From Adiantum capillus-veneris (lineage: Eukaryota; Streptophyta; Polypodiopsida; Polypodiales; Pteridaceae): a stretch of DNA of 64,000 nucleotides. The position numbers were made by a program, and so were the translations under genes. Position 1 is the first letter of the stretch, and the number at the start of each line of letters is the position of its first letter. Of the stretch, positions 32,885-43,675 are shown in pieces. Where the stretch lies: contig CM043967.1 in assembly GCA_014529385.2 (NCBI GenBank), positions 191,001 through 255,000 of the forward strand, given 5' to 3'. The notes under the pieces are model-generated. The model made no database searches. It saw nothing but the letters and a program-made list of their open reading frames with translations, and was not told where the DNA came from.

Positions 32885-33150
32885 TACGTGACAACATTTG
32901 CAAGTTTATTCAAATTTTTTGTATCAGATGTTTAGAAAAAAGTGTTTTAAGACCTATCCCAAGGTTTCATAATTTTTGGATCAGTTCTGCTTATGTTCAC
33001 TCAATTTTGTGTGTAATCCAAAGGTTTAAGTACATTCAGCTTGATTTTGACCCTGGAATACACTCCAAACTTTGCAAAACTTTCCCCAAATGTTAGTAAA
33101 TTATCAGGACAATGTTTTCCCAAGTCTAATTCCCCTATTTTGCAGCTGAA

Positions 33151-33172
33151 GATAATAATCATGATTATTATC
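33151..33172. repeat. 22 bp perfect palindrome, copy 2
   Basis: Identical to copy 1, including the following TAC. The flanks otherwise differ. Confidence 0.95.
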
Positions 33173-33838
33173 TACTGGCCTGTTGGAGCAAGTTTTTGAA
33201 CTTTTGATATTGTCCAGGTCTTCTGCAGCCTAATGCAACAATATCCAAATTTGAATGCAAAAATCACTAAGGAGATAATAATCTTTGTTTTGGCCAAACC
33301 TTAAAATCTTTCTTGAAAGTTGGATTTGACTTACCACAGCTTCTCCAAAGCTTTTCCAAGGCCACTTATGACTCAGAATGATGATTTTTGACCTCTCAAA
33401 CTTACCTGTTAAATTCCTTGAAATTACGCAAAGCAACTCGTTGATGACACTTCAGAGGGTAAGATAGGTTGGAATTCCACCTTGATTTCTACTTACCCTA
33501 CTCCTAGTTAAATCAGAAAATGGTAGTAAAAAGTGTCCAACAACACTGGTTTTTTTGTTGTTTTCTTGTTTTCATGAAGAAGAGCATTAACCTTCAGTCT
33601 CTGACATAGTCTAAAGCATTAACCCCATACAAACATCCTAATCTAATCCTAAAAGGTCCTTGGCAAGTACAACTAATCCCAAGAATCTTCTACACAACTG
33701 AAGTTGACTCACTTCAACCGTGCGGTTTCTAAATGTTGTTTTTTGGCTCTAGGCAAATGGATCTAGGCAAACCTAGAGGAAGTCCTTAGACAATAAAATC
33801 TTTACACTGAGGTTTTTCCCTAGTTTAGGTCACCTTGT

Positions 33839-33855
33839 CCCCGGCAATGGTGCCA
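33839..33855 (-). other. Primer-binding site (tRNA-Asp type)
   Basis: The minus strand reads TGGCACCATTGCCGGGG, two mismatches from the 3' end of plant tRNA-Asp (complement TGGCGCCGTTGCCGGGG). It lies three bases inside a TG/CA LTR border at 33858. Confidence 0.8.
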
Positions 33856-33857
33856 AA

Positions 33858-34960
33858 TGTAAGCTCGTTGTTTGCCAAGCCTCTCTATCTTATTGCAGTA
33901 ATTGCAAGAACCATGTACATATATGTCATACCATGGGATGGAGTCGACTCAACTAGTGCATGGAGTCTACAAGATGTTGTCAGGCTCTTGGAAAACACAC
34001 TCAATCCTTACCTACTCAAAACCACACTCAACTGCATGTCAGGCAGCAAAAGCTAGTAGTCACATTGCAAGTAAATCACATCGATTCACCAAGCAAAAAA
34101 AGTCTAAACGCAACCAAACTTATAGAAAGGATTTCCAATGTCTAAGAGCACATCCTTATGGCCTCAAATCCTCCTTTTGACCACTTGCCAAAAATGCAAT
34201 TATTATCTATAAGACAAATTTGACCTAACTATTTTCGGTCCCGAATACAATCATAAGCTTAGCAATGCAGCCCCAATACCCCTCCTATGCTAAAAGTTCA
34301 TTTTAGATACCTAAAACTTGAGTCATGATTAGATTAAGAAGAGGATAAGTCATAGAATAATCCCCGGGGAGGTCACCTAATAAAAATGTAACCTATCACA
34401 TGAGTTCAACAGAAGGATATTTAAAGTTCTTGAAACTTACATAAATATATGTACAGAAGGGCATTGTTTTTTTAAATTTGAAAAAAAGTTACAGATTGTA
34501 AGGGAAAGGGTATATTATATTCCTAAAAAAATTCACAGATAAGGGGTTTTACAAACATGTCTTGAATGCACGTGCTATGGTAATTTTACACATAGTGAAC
34601 CCCCCAAGGCATAATCATCGATTCATCGCAAGAAACTTACAATGTCACAGAGAGCTTTTACCTGCAAACACAATGGAATAGATGAAAATCCAAACAAACC
34701 ATTTGTGAGGGAGGTACAAGCTCGAGAAGAAGAACGAGAGTACACAGTACATAGAGACAGCAACGTAAAAATATTATCCAAAAGAACTCCTTGTTTTTTA
34801 CATAAAGTGGCTTTTATACCTTAGCCAAGGTCTAAAAATGTCAATCTAACTCATCTCTAGGTAGAAAGGGACTAGGAAAACTTAAATGTAATAACAAGCT
34901 AGAAGCTCATAGCTTTGACTACTGGCTTTATAATCATGTGAAGGAGTATCAAAATTGCAT
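33858..34960 (-). repeat. LTR of a truncated (-) retrotransposon
   Basis: On the minus strand this LTR ends ...GAGCTTACA at 33858, next to the tRNA-Asp PBS. A TATA box GGTATAAAAGCC lies at 34809-34820 (-). The MITE at 34362-34610 is inserted in it. The outer (U3) end is not defined; 34960 is only where the MULE/SWIM similarity starts. No gag or pol belonging to it was found. Confidence 0.5.
34362..34610 (-). mobile_element. MITE copy 2 (249 bp)
   Basis: Flanked by ATAAT on both sides (34357-34361, 34611-34615). Termini CCCCGGGGAGGTCAC and (reverse complement) GCCTTGGGGGGTTCAC form an imperfect TIR that extends with mismatches for ~50 bp. It is homologous to 15994-16234 in the other orientation and has no coding capacity. 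Confidence 0.75.
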
Positions 34961-34961
34961 T

Positions 34962-36345
34962 TAGCTTAAGACAAAATTTGGCAAAAACTAAAAGTCATTA
35001 CAATAATACGTCTCAATGGGTGATTTGCTAATTTGTTAGCCTTGCTGCTAACATCCTTCAACCCCTTGTTATTGTCAACAATAGGCTGCTCCTCTTGAAA
35101 ATCTACTCCTTCATTGTCGAAACCAATGTGCTGCACATTTTTTGGGACACCCTCTTCTACTTGTGCTTTGATAGAGAGTATTGGCCTCGCATGGAGATCT
35201 TCTACCTGTCTCCCATACATCTTCAAGCACGTATCCTTTAAAGAAAAAGAAGATACACATAATAGGAGCATGAACTTTATCTGGTGTTTGAAAATGTTCC
35301 CCTCTTTTGACCAAGCGCATGTGCAACACGCCCATAAGCTCTCGAGTTTGTACACAGTGTGCACTATCTCAGGGTTTGAGTCACTTTGTACTAGTGCATG
35401 GGAGCCGTCATCCCAGCCATCATAGAAACATGCTCATCGGGAATTTTGATTGCCCTCTCAAAAGAATTTTCCTCAAGATTTTCAATTGCATTGTTGCAAA
35501 CAAAACCTTTATCCTTCATCATTTGAACGTACCAATAAAAAGGAAGAGCCAACGAGGTTAATTTGTGCAGCAACCAATCAACTCTAAATCAAGCCATCTT
35601 TCTTGATCATGAGCTTCCAAGAAATTTGGACTTCAACACACCATAGTAGGCTTCAATGTCCCCATTTGTGTCTTGTCCAAAATGTGGGAGCGTCCTGACT
35701 GCATGCACCCACATGTCTACAAAACAAAAGCATATATCTAGTCAAGCCAAGAAAGGAGAATAAAATGTTTCTGCATGACCTAAAGCCAACGTACATAAAA
35801 GTTTTTGGGAGCAAGTATGTTTTGAAGTATTCAATGAATGCCTCCTCCTCATGGTACTCAAGGAAGAAGGAAGCTAGCATGCCCTGAATGCACTCTTGTG
35901 TTTCCACCTCAGACATACTTGAAGGCCCTTGCATATGCATGATGACTCCAAGGCTTTTAAACATGGAAGCCCTAGTTGGCCAGCCTTGTACCTTCCTAAA
36001 AAGATGCTTAATCCAACATCGGCGCACATGCTAGAAGCACAAGTAGATAGGAATATCGAAGACGTGCCTATACTCACATTGAAAAACAATGAGCAATGAA
36101 AGACAAGCAAAAAGAGTACATATATCTACATGAGGGATGAGTAATACTTAATTGCACTAATTTTTATCTCTACATCATCCACCATGAAAGTAGAAGGTTC
36201 CCAACATTTATGGTAATCTAGTATAGAATCTCTAAATTGAGACAGCCATAAACATGTCACCTCCAGCATGAGACTTGAAGTCAATACCCAAGCTATGAGC
36301 GTGCCATTGCAATGGGCGTCGAAAACCAAGATAGTGTACAATTGG
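34962..36345 (-). pseudogene. MULE/SWIM-type transposase pseudogene
   Basis: Minus-strand segments, in order, match the plant MULE-like transposase. They are LVFDAHCNGTLIAWVLTSS (first Asp region, ~36310), PSTFMVDDVEIKISAIK (second Asp, ~36190), HVRRCWIKHLFRKVQGW (~36010), YLLPKTFMYVG (~35800), DTNGDIEAYYGVLKSKFLGS (Glu region, ~35640) and LHKLTSLALPFYWYVQMM (~35560). The SWIM zinc finger CTCAWSKEGNIFKH (~35310) has Phe where the third ligand Cys is expected. Frames change between segments and stops are present, including one before HVRRCW. The C-terminal tail runs to about 34966. It could be a decayed Mutator element or a domesticated relative; no TIRs were found. Confidence 0.72.
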
Positions 36346-36419
36346 AACTATAACAAAAAAGGTGCCCATTTCATTATGCCAGTAGTTAAAGGATATGCAT
36401 GGCAAGAATGGAAAACAAA

Positions 36420-37357
36420 AAACAGTTCAAAGGAGGAAGATTTTTTATGTGTAGATACAATTGAGCTTGGGTTGACACGAATGGGCCAAATAGCTCACAC
36501 CATATGGATGAAATATACTAGATACAATCATAAATTTGAGAAGAGGCTTCGCTCAGAAGAGAAACTTACACAATCAAAATAGCAAGAAAACACTGAGTAA
36601 TTTGGCAAAATGGACAGCACCATTGCATTTGGAACGGCCAAAAACCCCACTCTACAATATCAAAGTGCTCAAATCCGAGTTGGGATGAGTAGTTTATGGT
36701 CAAAACAGGCTCCAAAAACAGCAAAAATTGAGTAGCAGCTCTTCATCCTCTTCTCTCCATGTTTTTCTGGTTTTTTTCATAGTTTTTCTAGTTTCCACTT
36801 TTCACTTTATCCCTTGGGAACCTTTGGCCTTTTGATTGATCTCAAACGAACCTCGGATAGGCCAAAAAATGGCAACGCAGTGCGTTTTTGCTACCTACTA
36901 CATCCATCCGCACACCTGGCACTCAACTTTTCCCAATAATTCATCTCGCAATCACGAGAAGTGTCTCCTAAATATAGTTCTCATGGTGACCTTTTTGCAT
37001 TATTCATCACAAGAAAACACTCCCATTGTGTCCTCACTTATCCACGTGCAAGTCTTAATCCCATTCGACCTCTTGATGCCACTGGATGTTATCTGACAAA
37101 CCTGCTTACCTCATGGCGTGATCCCGTTGATAGCTTCCTTGAGAAGTTTTATGCTCCACCAAATGCTCATTATTATAGAGGAACACATTGATATTGGTGT
37201 CAATGAAAATCGATGTACTATGTACACGTTGTCCTACCTATACACATGTGGTCCCCACGTAACCACCTGGCTCTGGACAATGGGCAATTCTTTAATCAAT
37301 GCACCATGCATGTGTATTTACATATGCACAATCATTTCTTCCAAAAAACTCCTAACA
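36420..37357 (-). repeat. Ty3 element B 3' LTR, truncated
   Basis: The match to the upper LTR begins around AG[CT]TCAAA, continues through GTGTAGATACAA and AGTAGTTTATGG, and ends CTCCTAACA at 37357. The first ~370 bp of the upper copy have no counterpart here. Confidence 0.88.
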
Positions 37358-37690
37358 TAATTTGCCCATCCCCTCTTGCAAGATCTTTTTCAAGGTGATC
37401 TTTAAGAAAAATGTCCTCCACATGCGCCTTCACGATTCTCTTCCAACACTCTATAAAGCTCCTCTCGCCAACGTACACATCTCAACATGAGATCAGCCCC
37501 TTTCATGTACAATACATCACCAATCAATTTGTACTTGGATTATCTACACATAAAACCATACTACTTAGACTTTTGAATGTCCTTTGGAATGATTCCTGTT
37601 AGCAAAAACTCCTCTTCTTGAGCCAAACTTCCCCGGCCATGATAAAGAGGTAAATTGGTCCTTAACACAAATAGCTCCCTAATCATGCTT
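37358..37690 (-). pseudogene. Ty3 element B integrase remnant and PPT
   Basis: On the minus strand KYKLIGDVLYMKGADLMLR and the start of the zinc domain align with element A up to HLEKDLARG. The sequence then passes directly into purine-rich AGAGGGGATGGGCAAATTA and the 3' LTR. The catalytic core is therefore missing by internal deletion. Confidence 0.7.
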
Positions 37691-38651
37691 TGAGTTGCTT
37701 CATGTGCCTCTCCATTTAGAGCACGTTCAATGTGTTTGATGCTCTATGCTTTGAACTTTTGTAACAGGCCTTTGATTTTGAAACACATTTCCTTCAATGA
37801 GGTGTTTTTGCTCTTCCACACACCCAACACGTGCTTCACAACTAACAAGGCGTCACCTTTTATGCTCAACCTTCTAATCCCATGCTTTAAACAAATGTGT
37901 AATCTGGCTTCCAAAGTAGCATATTCAGCCTCATTGTTACTATGAGCATCCAATTTGAACCCTCTCTTGCATACTAGCTTCCCCTCTAGATCGTAAAGTG
38001 TTATACCCCATGAAGCCGCATCATGGCTCTTTCTATATGAGCCATCAAAGAACAATACATGTGCATTGCTGATCTGTGGAACTTTTTCAACTACCCTTCT
38101 CACCACGTCTTCCTTAACAAGAAGGGGATTCTCCTTGTAAGTCAACAGATCAGCTAGGGTAGCTCTTGCACTGTCTTCCACTAAAAAGAGAACTCTAACT
38201 CTTGCAACTCAATTACCCATTTCTTGACCACATTTGACATGTTAGTGCCATTAATTAACTATGGCAAAAAGGTGTAACTCATTAAGAAAACAAAAGGTCG
38301 TGGAACCAAGTAATGACGAAATCATCGACAAGCAAATATTACATTGGCCATCACTAGCTCTACTTCCAACAATTTTATTTCTACTACCAACTTCACTCGG
38401 CTTGCACAATACACTGGCTGCATGGTTCCAATGGCATCATCCCCTATTTATGGATGTACATAAAACACTTGCTCCCAACCATGAGCCTGCCTGGCTGACA
38501 ACCCCCCTAGCACCTCTTGAAACAATTGTTCACACTTGCCATCACATTGCAATGGATCATGCTTTGCCACTTGTTGTAATGGATAAAGGAGCTGTGAAGA
38601 CAGTGGAATAAATTGCACCATGTACTTCACTTTGTGTATAACGGTTGCCAA
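37691..38651 (-). pseudogene. Ty3 element B: degenerate RNase H and second RNase H
   Basis: The first RNase H is represented by WEQVFYVHP at about 38450, with His-Pro instead of the catalytic Asp, and by broken frames. The second one is well preserved at 37744-38181: SARATLADLLTYKENPLLV, VLFFDGSYRKSHDAASWGIT, SNNEAEYATLEARLHI and IKGDALLVVKHVLGVWKSKN, followed after a stop by HIERALNGEAHEA. It aligns residue by residue with element A and confirms the dual-RNase H architecture. Confidence 0.85.
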
Positions 38652-39700
38652 TTGCTTTGTACTCTTAGGTGATGGAAGAAGAATAATAGACTTAACCTTG
38701 TCTAGATCAGCCTCAATGCCATTTTATGAAACCATATGGCCCAATAAGTTCACCCTTCGCTGTTCTAGATTACATTTATTTGGATTTAGTTGTCCTCCAC
38801 ATTCATCTAATCGAGCTAATACCATCTGCAGCTACTCATGGTGTTCAACCCTACTGCTGTAGACACAAAAGTTGTCCATAAAATCTTTAACACAACTACC
38901 AATGAATGGTGACAATACCCAATTTTCTCTCTCTTGATAGAAGGATGGTCCATTTGACAACCCAAATGGCAATATCGTGTAGCAATAACAACACCATGGC
39001 ATAATGAAAGTTGTCTTTGTTCGGTATTTAAGAGCAATCTTCAATTGAAATATCCTGAAAAACCATGACACACACTGTACCTCTCATAACCTGCCACTGA
39101 ATCCAAGATCTGATCAATGAATGGAAGAGGGTATGGGTCCTTCTTAGTGGCTGCACTTAAGGGTTTAAAATCTACACAAATCCTCCACTTTACATCTTTC
39201 TTTGGGCTGACCACTATTGGACTCCCCATTCTATGGTCTACACTAAGGCTATGAACCTTACCTTCAATAACTTGTCCACCTCTTCCCGCAAGGCTTCCAT
39301 CTGCTCTTGACCCATCCTTATTAGCCTTTGCCGCACTGGATTAGCACCTTCCTTCAGCTCTATATGCATCTCTTCTCCTTTGAACCCTCTAATATCTTCA
39401 TATGAAGTAATAAAAAAATCAAAAAAACTAGCCAACATGTGCAAATATATCTCCTTCTCCATAGCTGAGAGGTCTCGATTGATCATTTGTGTCATTAATT
39501 CCTGCTTCTTTGACAATTCAACTTTGGTATGCATCAGCCCTTCAACCACTTCATAAGGCCCTTCACTTTCATCTTCAATATCATTTGCAAATGCAACTAA
39601 ACGAGACTCATGGATTTCTTTGCCCATCAGAAGAAATGCAACATCAACATCCTCATCACTGCTGGTAGTACTATCACTGTCCTTGTCAGACACTGTCGAA
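38652..39700 (-). pseudogene. Ty3 element B reverse transcriptase
   Basis: Motifs are EEMHIELKEGANPVRQR, EEVDKLLKVRFI, GSPIVVSPKKDVKWRICVDF, PYPLPFIDQILDSV, ILPFGLSNGPSFYQ and the active-site box DFMDNFCVYSS (~38860). The second catalytic Asp is Asn, as in element A, and the codons differ (GAC AAC versus GAT AAT). Frameshifts near 39240 and 39060 and several stops make it inactive. Confidence 0.86.
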
Positions 39701-40180
39701 TAGTCTTCATCATAGACTCATCCTCATCTTCATAAAGTTCCTCCAATAGTTTCCTTGTGTCCATATTATATAGCTTGGAACCTATCTTTCCATAGAGGCT
39801 AATCGTACCACGTCCCCAATCTTGAACAGCTCCCACTGCATGTAACAATGGTCTACCCATTATAATAGGATATGCTCCCTGCCCCGCTGGCATCACATGA
39901 AAATCAACCACCACCTTTGCATCATACGCCTCCAATTCCAAGCTCTTTACAACACCCAAACATTTTACTTTTTGATGGTTTGCTAGTTTGATCTAAAAGC
40001 TTGACACCCCAGTCACTATAAGGCCCATCTTCTCAACGCATGAGTGTGTTATGACACACATTTGGGCTCCACCATCAACATAACTTTGTCCAAAAATTTT
40101 CCTTCTATGCCACACATCTACTATTGGGAAAATGTCTGGTAGCTCATCCATCACCAACACCTTCACTGAACCACTCTCTG
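39701..40180 (-). pseudogene. Ty3 element B protease
   Basis: Contains YVDGGAQMCVITHSC at about 40060 and AYPIIMGRPLLHAVGAVQDW at 39830-39890, matching element A in sequence and spacing. A stop lies between the two halves (near 40000). Confidence 0.82.
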
Positions 40181-40181
40181 G

Positions 40182-41420
40182 TTATTTCTCCATTGGGTTA
40201 ACCATCCTTTTCCAGTATCGCTTTACCTTAGGCACCATCTCTATAAACTGCCCAAAAGTAACATCTACTTTCCTGCTTGTTAGATCCTCCTTCAAGTCAT
40301 AGCTTAATTGTCGATCTTCTAGTGGAAAATCTAAAACATGAAACTTGTGACGAGCTCTTCTTTTCCTCTTGGCCTTGACATCCTTGTCATCATGGATCTT
40401 TCCCTTCTTCTTATTAGGATTTGCACCATTTCTTCCTTCCTTATCCTGTGTGGTCCTCTTCCCAATAGGCATCACTAATGTATCCTCCAACTTTGCTGTC
40501 TTCTCCAAGGTGACCACACTTAGCACTTTTGTCTTTCCCTTTTCCTTTTGGGTTAATCTACTGGTTCCTTCTTCTCCCTTAATTTCAATTCCATAATCAT
40601 TTGATGTAGTTAGCACCTGTCTTGGCAATGGATACATGTCTCCCCCCATCCTTGGTGGCTTATCACATTGTGGGCTAATGTGGCTCAACTCTCCACAATT
40701 ATAACAGGTGGACCTCTGCCTTGAGACCCTACCATTGCTTTATCCAACACCATTCCTGGGTTTTTCTTCACCTCTTGGCTGATTTGAAAACCTCACACAA
40801 GCTTGACTGTTTCCCACATTACCTAGCATGTTTAGGCTAATATTCTTTGTTAAATCTACCACTTGCCTCATGTCTTGCCTTAGTTCATCATCTTGCACTG
40901 TTGTAGTGACCACTGCTGGTATAACTTGAGGAGTAATAGAAACCAGTGGTTCATGATGAACCCTTGGCATGCAACCTTGAAAATAAACCATAGGTTGAAA
41001 CTCAGACCTCCTGGGAAAAGACTCTACTCCTAGTTGACTCATTCTTCTCAGCTTCCACTCTTTGTTCCTCGCTACATCTAGTGCATCTTCATATGTCCTA
41101 CGCTTCTTTAGCTCCACTCTCCAATGTATATTCTCCCAAAGACTAGCCAAGAACCTGTCCTTGTTCATCATGTCAGGTGGGGCTCCCATGCCATTGAAAA
41201 CTTACGTATGTACTCACACCTTCCCTTTGCATCAAACCCTGTACTACTTGCCACACTTTGTCAGGATCTTCTGTCTTCACAAACTCCACTTCCAATCCAT
41301 GCCTTAGATTGTCCCGACTTAATCTAACAGGTGGATCAACTTCACGCAACTCCTCTTCAAATGCTTTGGACCAAACTCATGCATCCCTCTTCAAACAAAT
41401 TTGGAGAAGACGTAACATCT
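40182..41420 (-). pseudogene. Ty3 element B gag
   Basis: N-terminal core fragments (LRHGLEVEFVKTEDPDKVWQ, ~41300) are out of frame with DRFLASLWENIHWRVELKKR (~41160) and ALDVARNKEWKLRRMSQLG. A zinc knuckle CYNCGELSHISPQC lies near 40680-40720, followed by MGGDMYPLPRQVL and a Lys/Arg-rich linker ending RYWKRMVNPMEK. Stops and frameshifts occur before 41190 and near 40740. Confidence 0.82.
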
Positions 41421-42378
41421 GGGCAGTATCATGAATCTAGTTGCTAATGCAGGCAACCTTCATCTATTCCAAAAAGTCTTCCACATCTTCATCACTTCTT
41501 CCATGAATTTCCTGGTGAGAGAAAGCCATGTCTACCCAAGTTTCAATGCTTTGAGAACCCCTTCTAGCACATGTGCAAGAACCCAAAACTTTTTACTGTC
41601 TCAATCCCTAGAAACTTCAATGGAGCTCAAACTTTTAGAAAAGGATGAACACATGCACATCAAATGAGTTTTCATAGTTAATCATCGGAATTACAACAGG
41701 CAAAGGAGATTCTAGTATCTCTCTTAATCTTCTTGGCCCAAACATAAAGACTATGTGCTGCTGGTTAAAATTTTCATGTCCACATGAACATTTATCTAGA
41801 TTCTTTGTGCAAAATGAAAAGGAGTGAACTGAGGTCCATCGTGATTATCAATTAAAGGTCGACCAAGCAGCTCCCATCTAAGCACACTTGACTAATCACC
41901 CTCTGATTTTACCAAAATTTCAGCAGCATAACAACATAAATGGCTCAAAAGACCAAAAAACTAGCCATCACAACTGGAAAAAATTTTGGTAGAGTTTCCC
42001 CAGAATTAGAGCAGTAAAACCCAAAATAAAGACTGTATAAGTATGCATAACCTACCAACAATTGCACCCAATCATCAAGTAGGAACACTAGTACATAGCC
42101 TATGACGAGGTCCCGGAAAGGGTGCTCTAGCCACCGTATCACCAAAATAATCGCACACTTGAGAATCCCCCAGCTCAATAAAACCTCACCACGACCCTCT
42201 CACAAAGGTTTATGCAAATATCGTATAGTCAAGTCTCTGAAATGACTATCTTCCAGACCAAGTCTTAGAAATGGCTGGGACTGCCAAATAAAACCAAGTA
42301 TGGCTCCACAAAGTCGTACAATGGTAGTATCCAGAAGTGACGTACAATACTAGACAATACGCTCAAATTGGCACCAAA
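41421..42378 (-). other. Ty3 element B leader and PBS region
   Basis: Between gag and the 5' LTR; no ORF is convincing. Just inside the LTR border the minus strand reads TTTGGTGCCAATTTGAGCG. Its first bases resemble an Asp-type PBS, but the rest does not match. Confidence 0.5.
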
Positions 42379-43675
42379 TGATGCATACCCACGACAACTA
42401 CAAGTGACCACTTGCAACTGTACTTGTATCCTGTAACTTGTAATGTATAAATTGTAATCTTGAATCTGTAATTTTGAAGCTGAGGGTACTTAAAGAAGTT
42501 CCTCCATGTGGGCACCCAAAGAATTTGAGCGAGATGGAAACACACACAAAGACTCTATAATCACTCGACACACACTCTTTGGATAATACACACACACACA
42601 CACACACACTATGGGGCACCACTCGGCTTACACACCCACATGACCGAGACAACGAACACACGGATGGAGTGAGAGGAGAGAGACTATCCATTTTCCCACT
42701 CAACATAGACATAGAGACACACACATACATGCACAAAAGAGCTCAAACAAGGAAGATTTGTGATGTGTAGATACAAATGAGCTTGGGCTGACACCAATGG
42801 GGTAAATAGATCACACCATATGGATAAAATATACCAGATACAATCACAAATTTCAGCAGAGGCTTCACTCACAAGAGAAACTTACACAACCAAAATAGCA
42901 GGAAAAAAATGAGGAATTTGACAAAATGGACAGCACCATCTTGTCTGCAACTGCCAAGAATCCCACTCTACAATATCAAAGTACTCAAATTCGAGCTCGG
43001 ATAAGTAGTTTATGGACAAAACAGGCTCCAAAAACATCAAAAATTGAGTAGCGGCTCTTCATCCTCTTCTCTCCACGTTTCTCTAGTTTTTTTCTCTTTT
43101 GTTTTAGTTTCCACACTTCACTTTATCCATTGGGCACCTATGGCCTTTGGATTGACCTCAAATGGACCCCGACCATGCCAAAAATTGGCCATGCAGTGTG
43201 TTTTTGTTACCTTTCTACATCCATCCGCACACCTGGCACTCAACTATTCCTAATAATAAATCCCGCAATCCGCGAAGTGGCCCCCAAATATAGTTCTCAT
43301 GATGACCTTTATGAATAATTCATCACAAGAAAACACTCCCATTGTGTCCTCACTTATCTACGTGCAAGTCTTGATCACATTTGACCTTCTAACACCACTG
43401 GATGTCATCTGACACACCTGCTTACCTCATAGCATGATCCTACTGTGATAGCTTCCTCGAGAAGTTTTATGCTCCACCAACTGCTCATTATTATAGAAAA
43501 CCACACGGATACTGGTGACAATGAAAATTGATGTACCATGTACACGCTATCCTACCTGTACACATGTGGACCCCATGTAACCACCTGGCTCTAGACAATG
43601 GGAAATTCTTTATTCAATGCACCATGCATGTGTATTTACATATGTGAAATCACTTCTTTCAAAAACCTCCTAACA
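42379..43675 (-). repeat. Ty3 element B 5' LTR (1297 bp)
   Basis: Minus-strand start TGTTAGGAGG at 43675, end GGTATGCATCA at 42379. Homologous to 36420-37357 over its U3 part. It includes a (CA)n tract at 42587-42611. GGTATATTTTATCC near 42825 is a TATA candidate. Confidence 0.85.

Larger units (their letters stand above)
32461..33838. other. Non-coding stretch, probably leader of a truncated (-) element
   Basis: Lies on the internal side of the PBS at 33839-33855 read on the minus strand. No gag or pol similarity is recognised and stops occur in all frames. It contains two copies of a 22 bp perfect palindrome. The lower boundary against the minisatellite is unclear. Confidence 0.4.
36420..43675 (-). 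mobile_element. Ty3 element B: Ty3/gypsy element, integrase core deleted
   Basis: A ~920 bp direct repeat (36438-37357 and 42752-43675) brackets minus-strand gag, protease, RT, RNase H and second RNase H of the same family as element A. The upper LTR is complete (42379-43675); the lower one lacks its R-U5 end and stops at about 36420, next to the MULE/SWIM pseudogene. Integrase is reduced to the start of its zinc domain. Coding frames have many stops. ATGAC (43676-43680) would be one target duplication, but the other side is truncated. Confidence 0.88.

Noticed and set aside
36126-37360. Plus-strand ORFs at 36268-37398
   Set aside because: They overlap the MULE/SWIM pseudogene and the LTR of element B and carry no recognisable protein sequence.
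42398-42770. ORFs rich in Cys/Val/Ser or His/Thr at the CA microsatellite
   Set aside because: Translation of the (CA)n tract within the element B LTR; no domain content.
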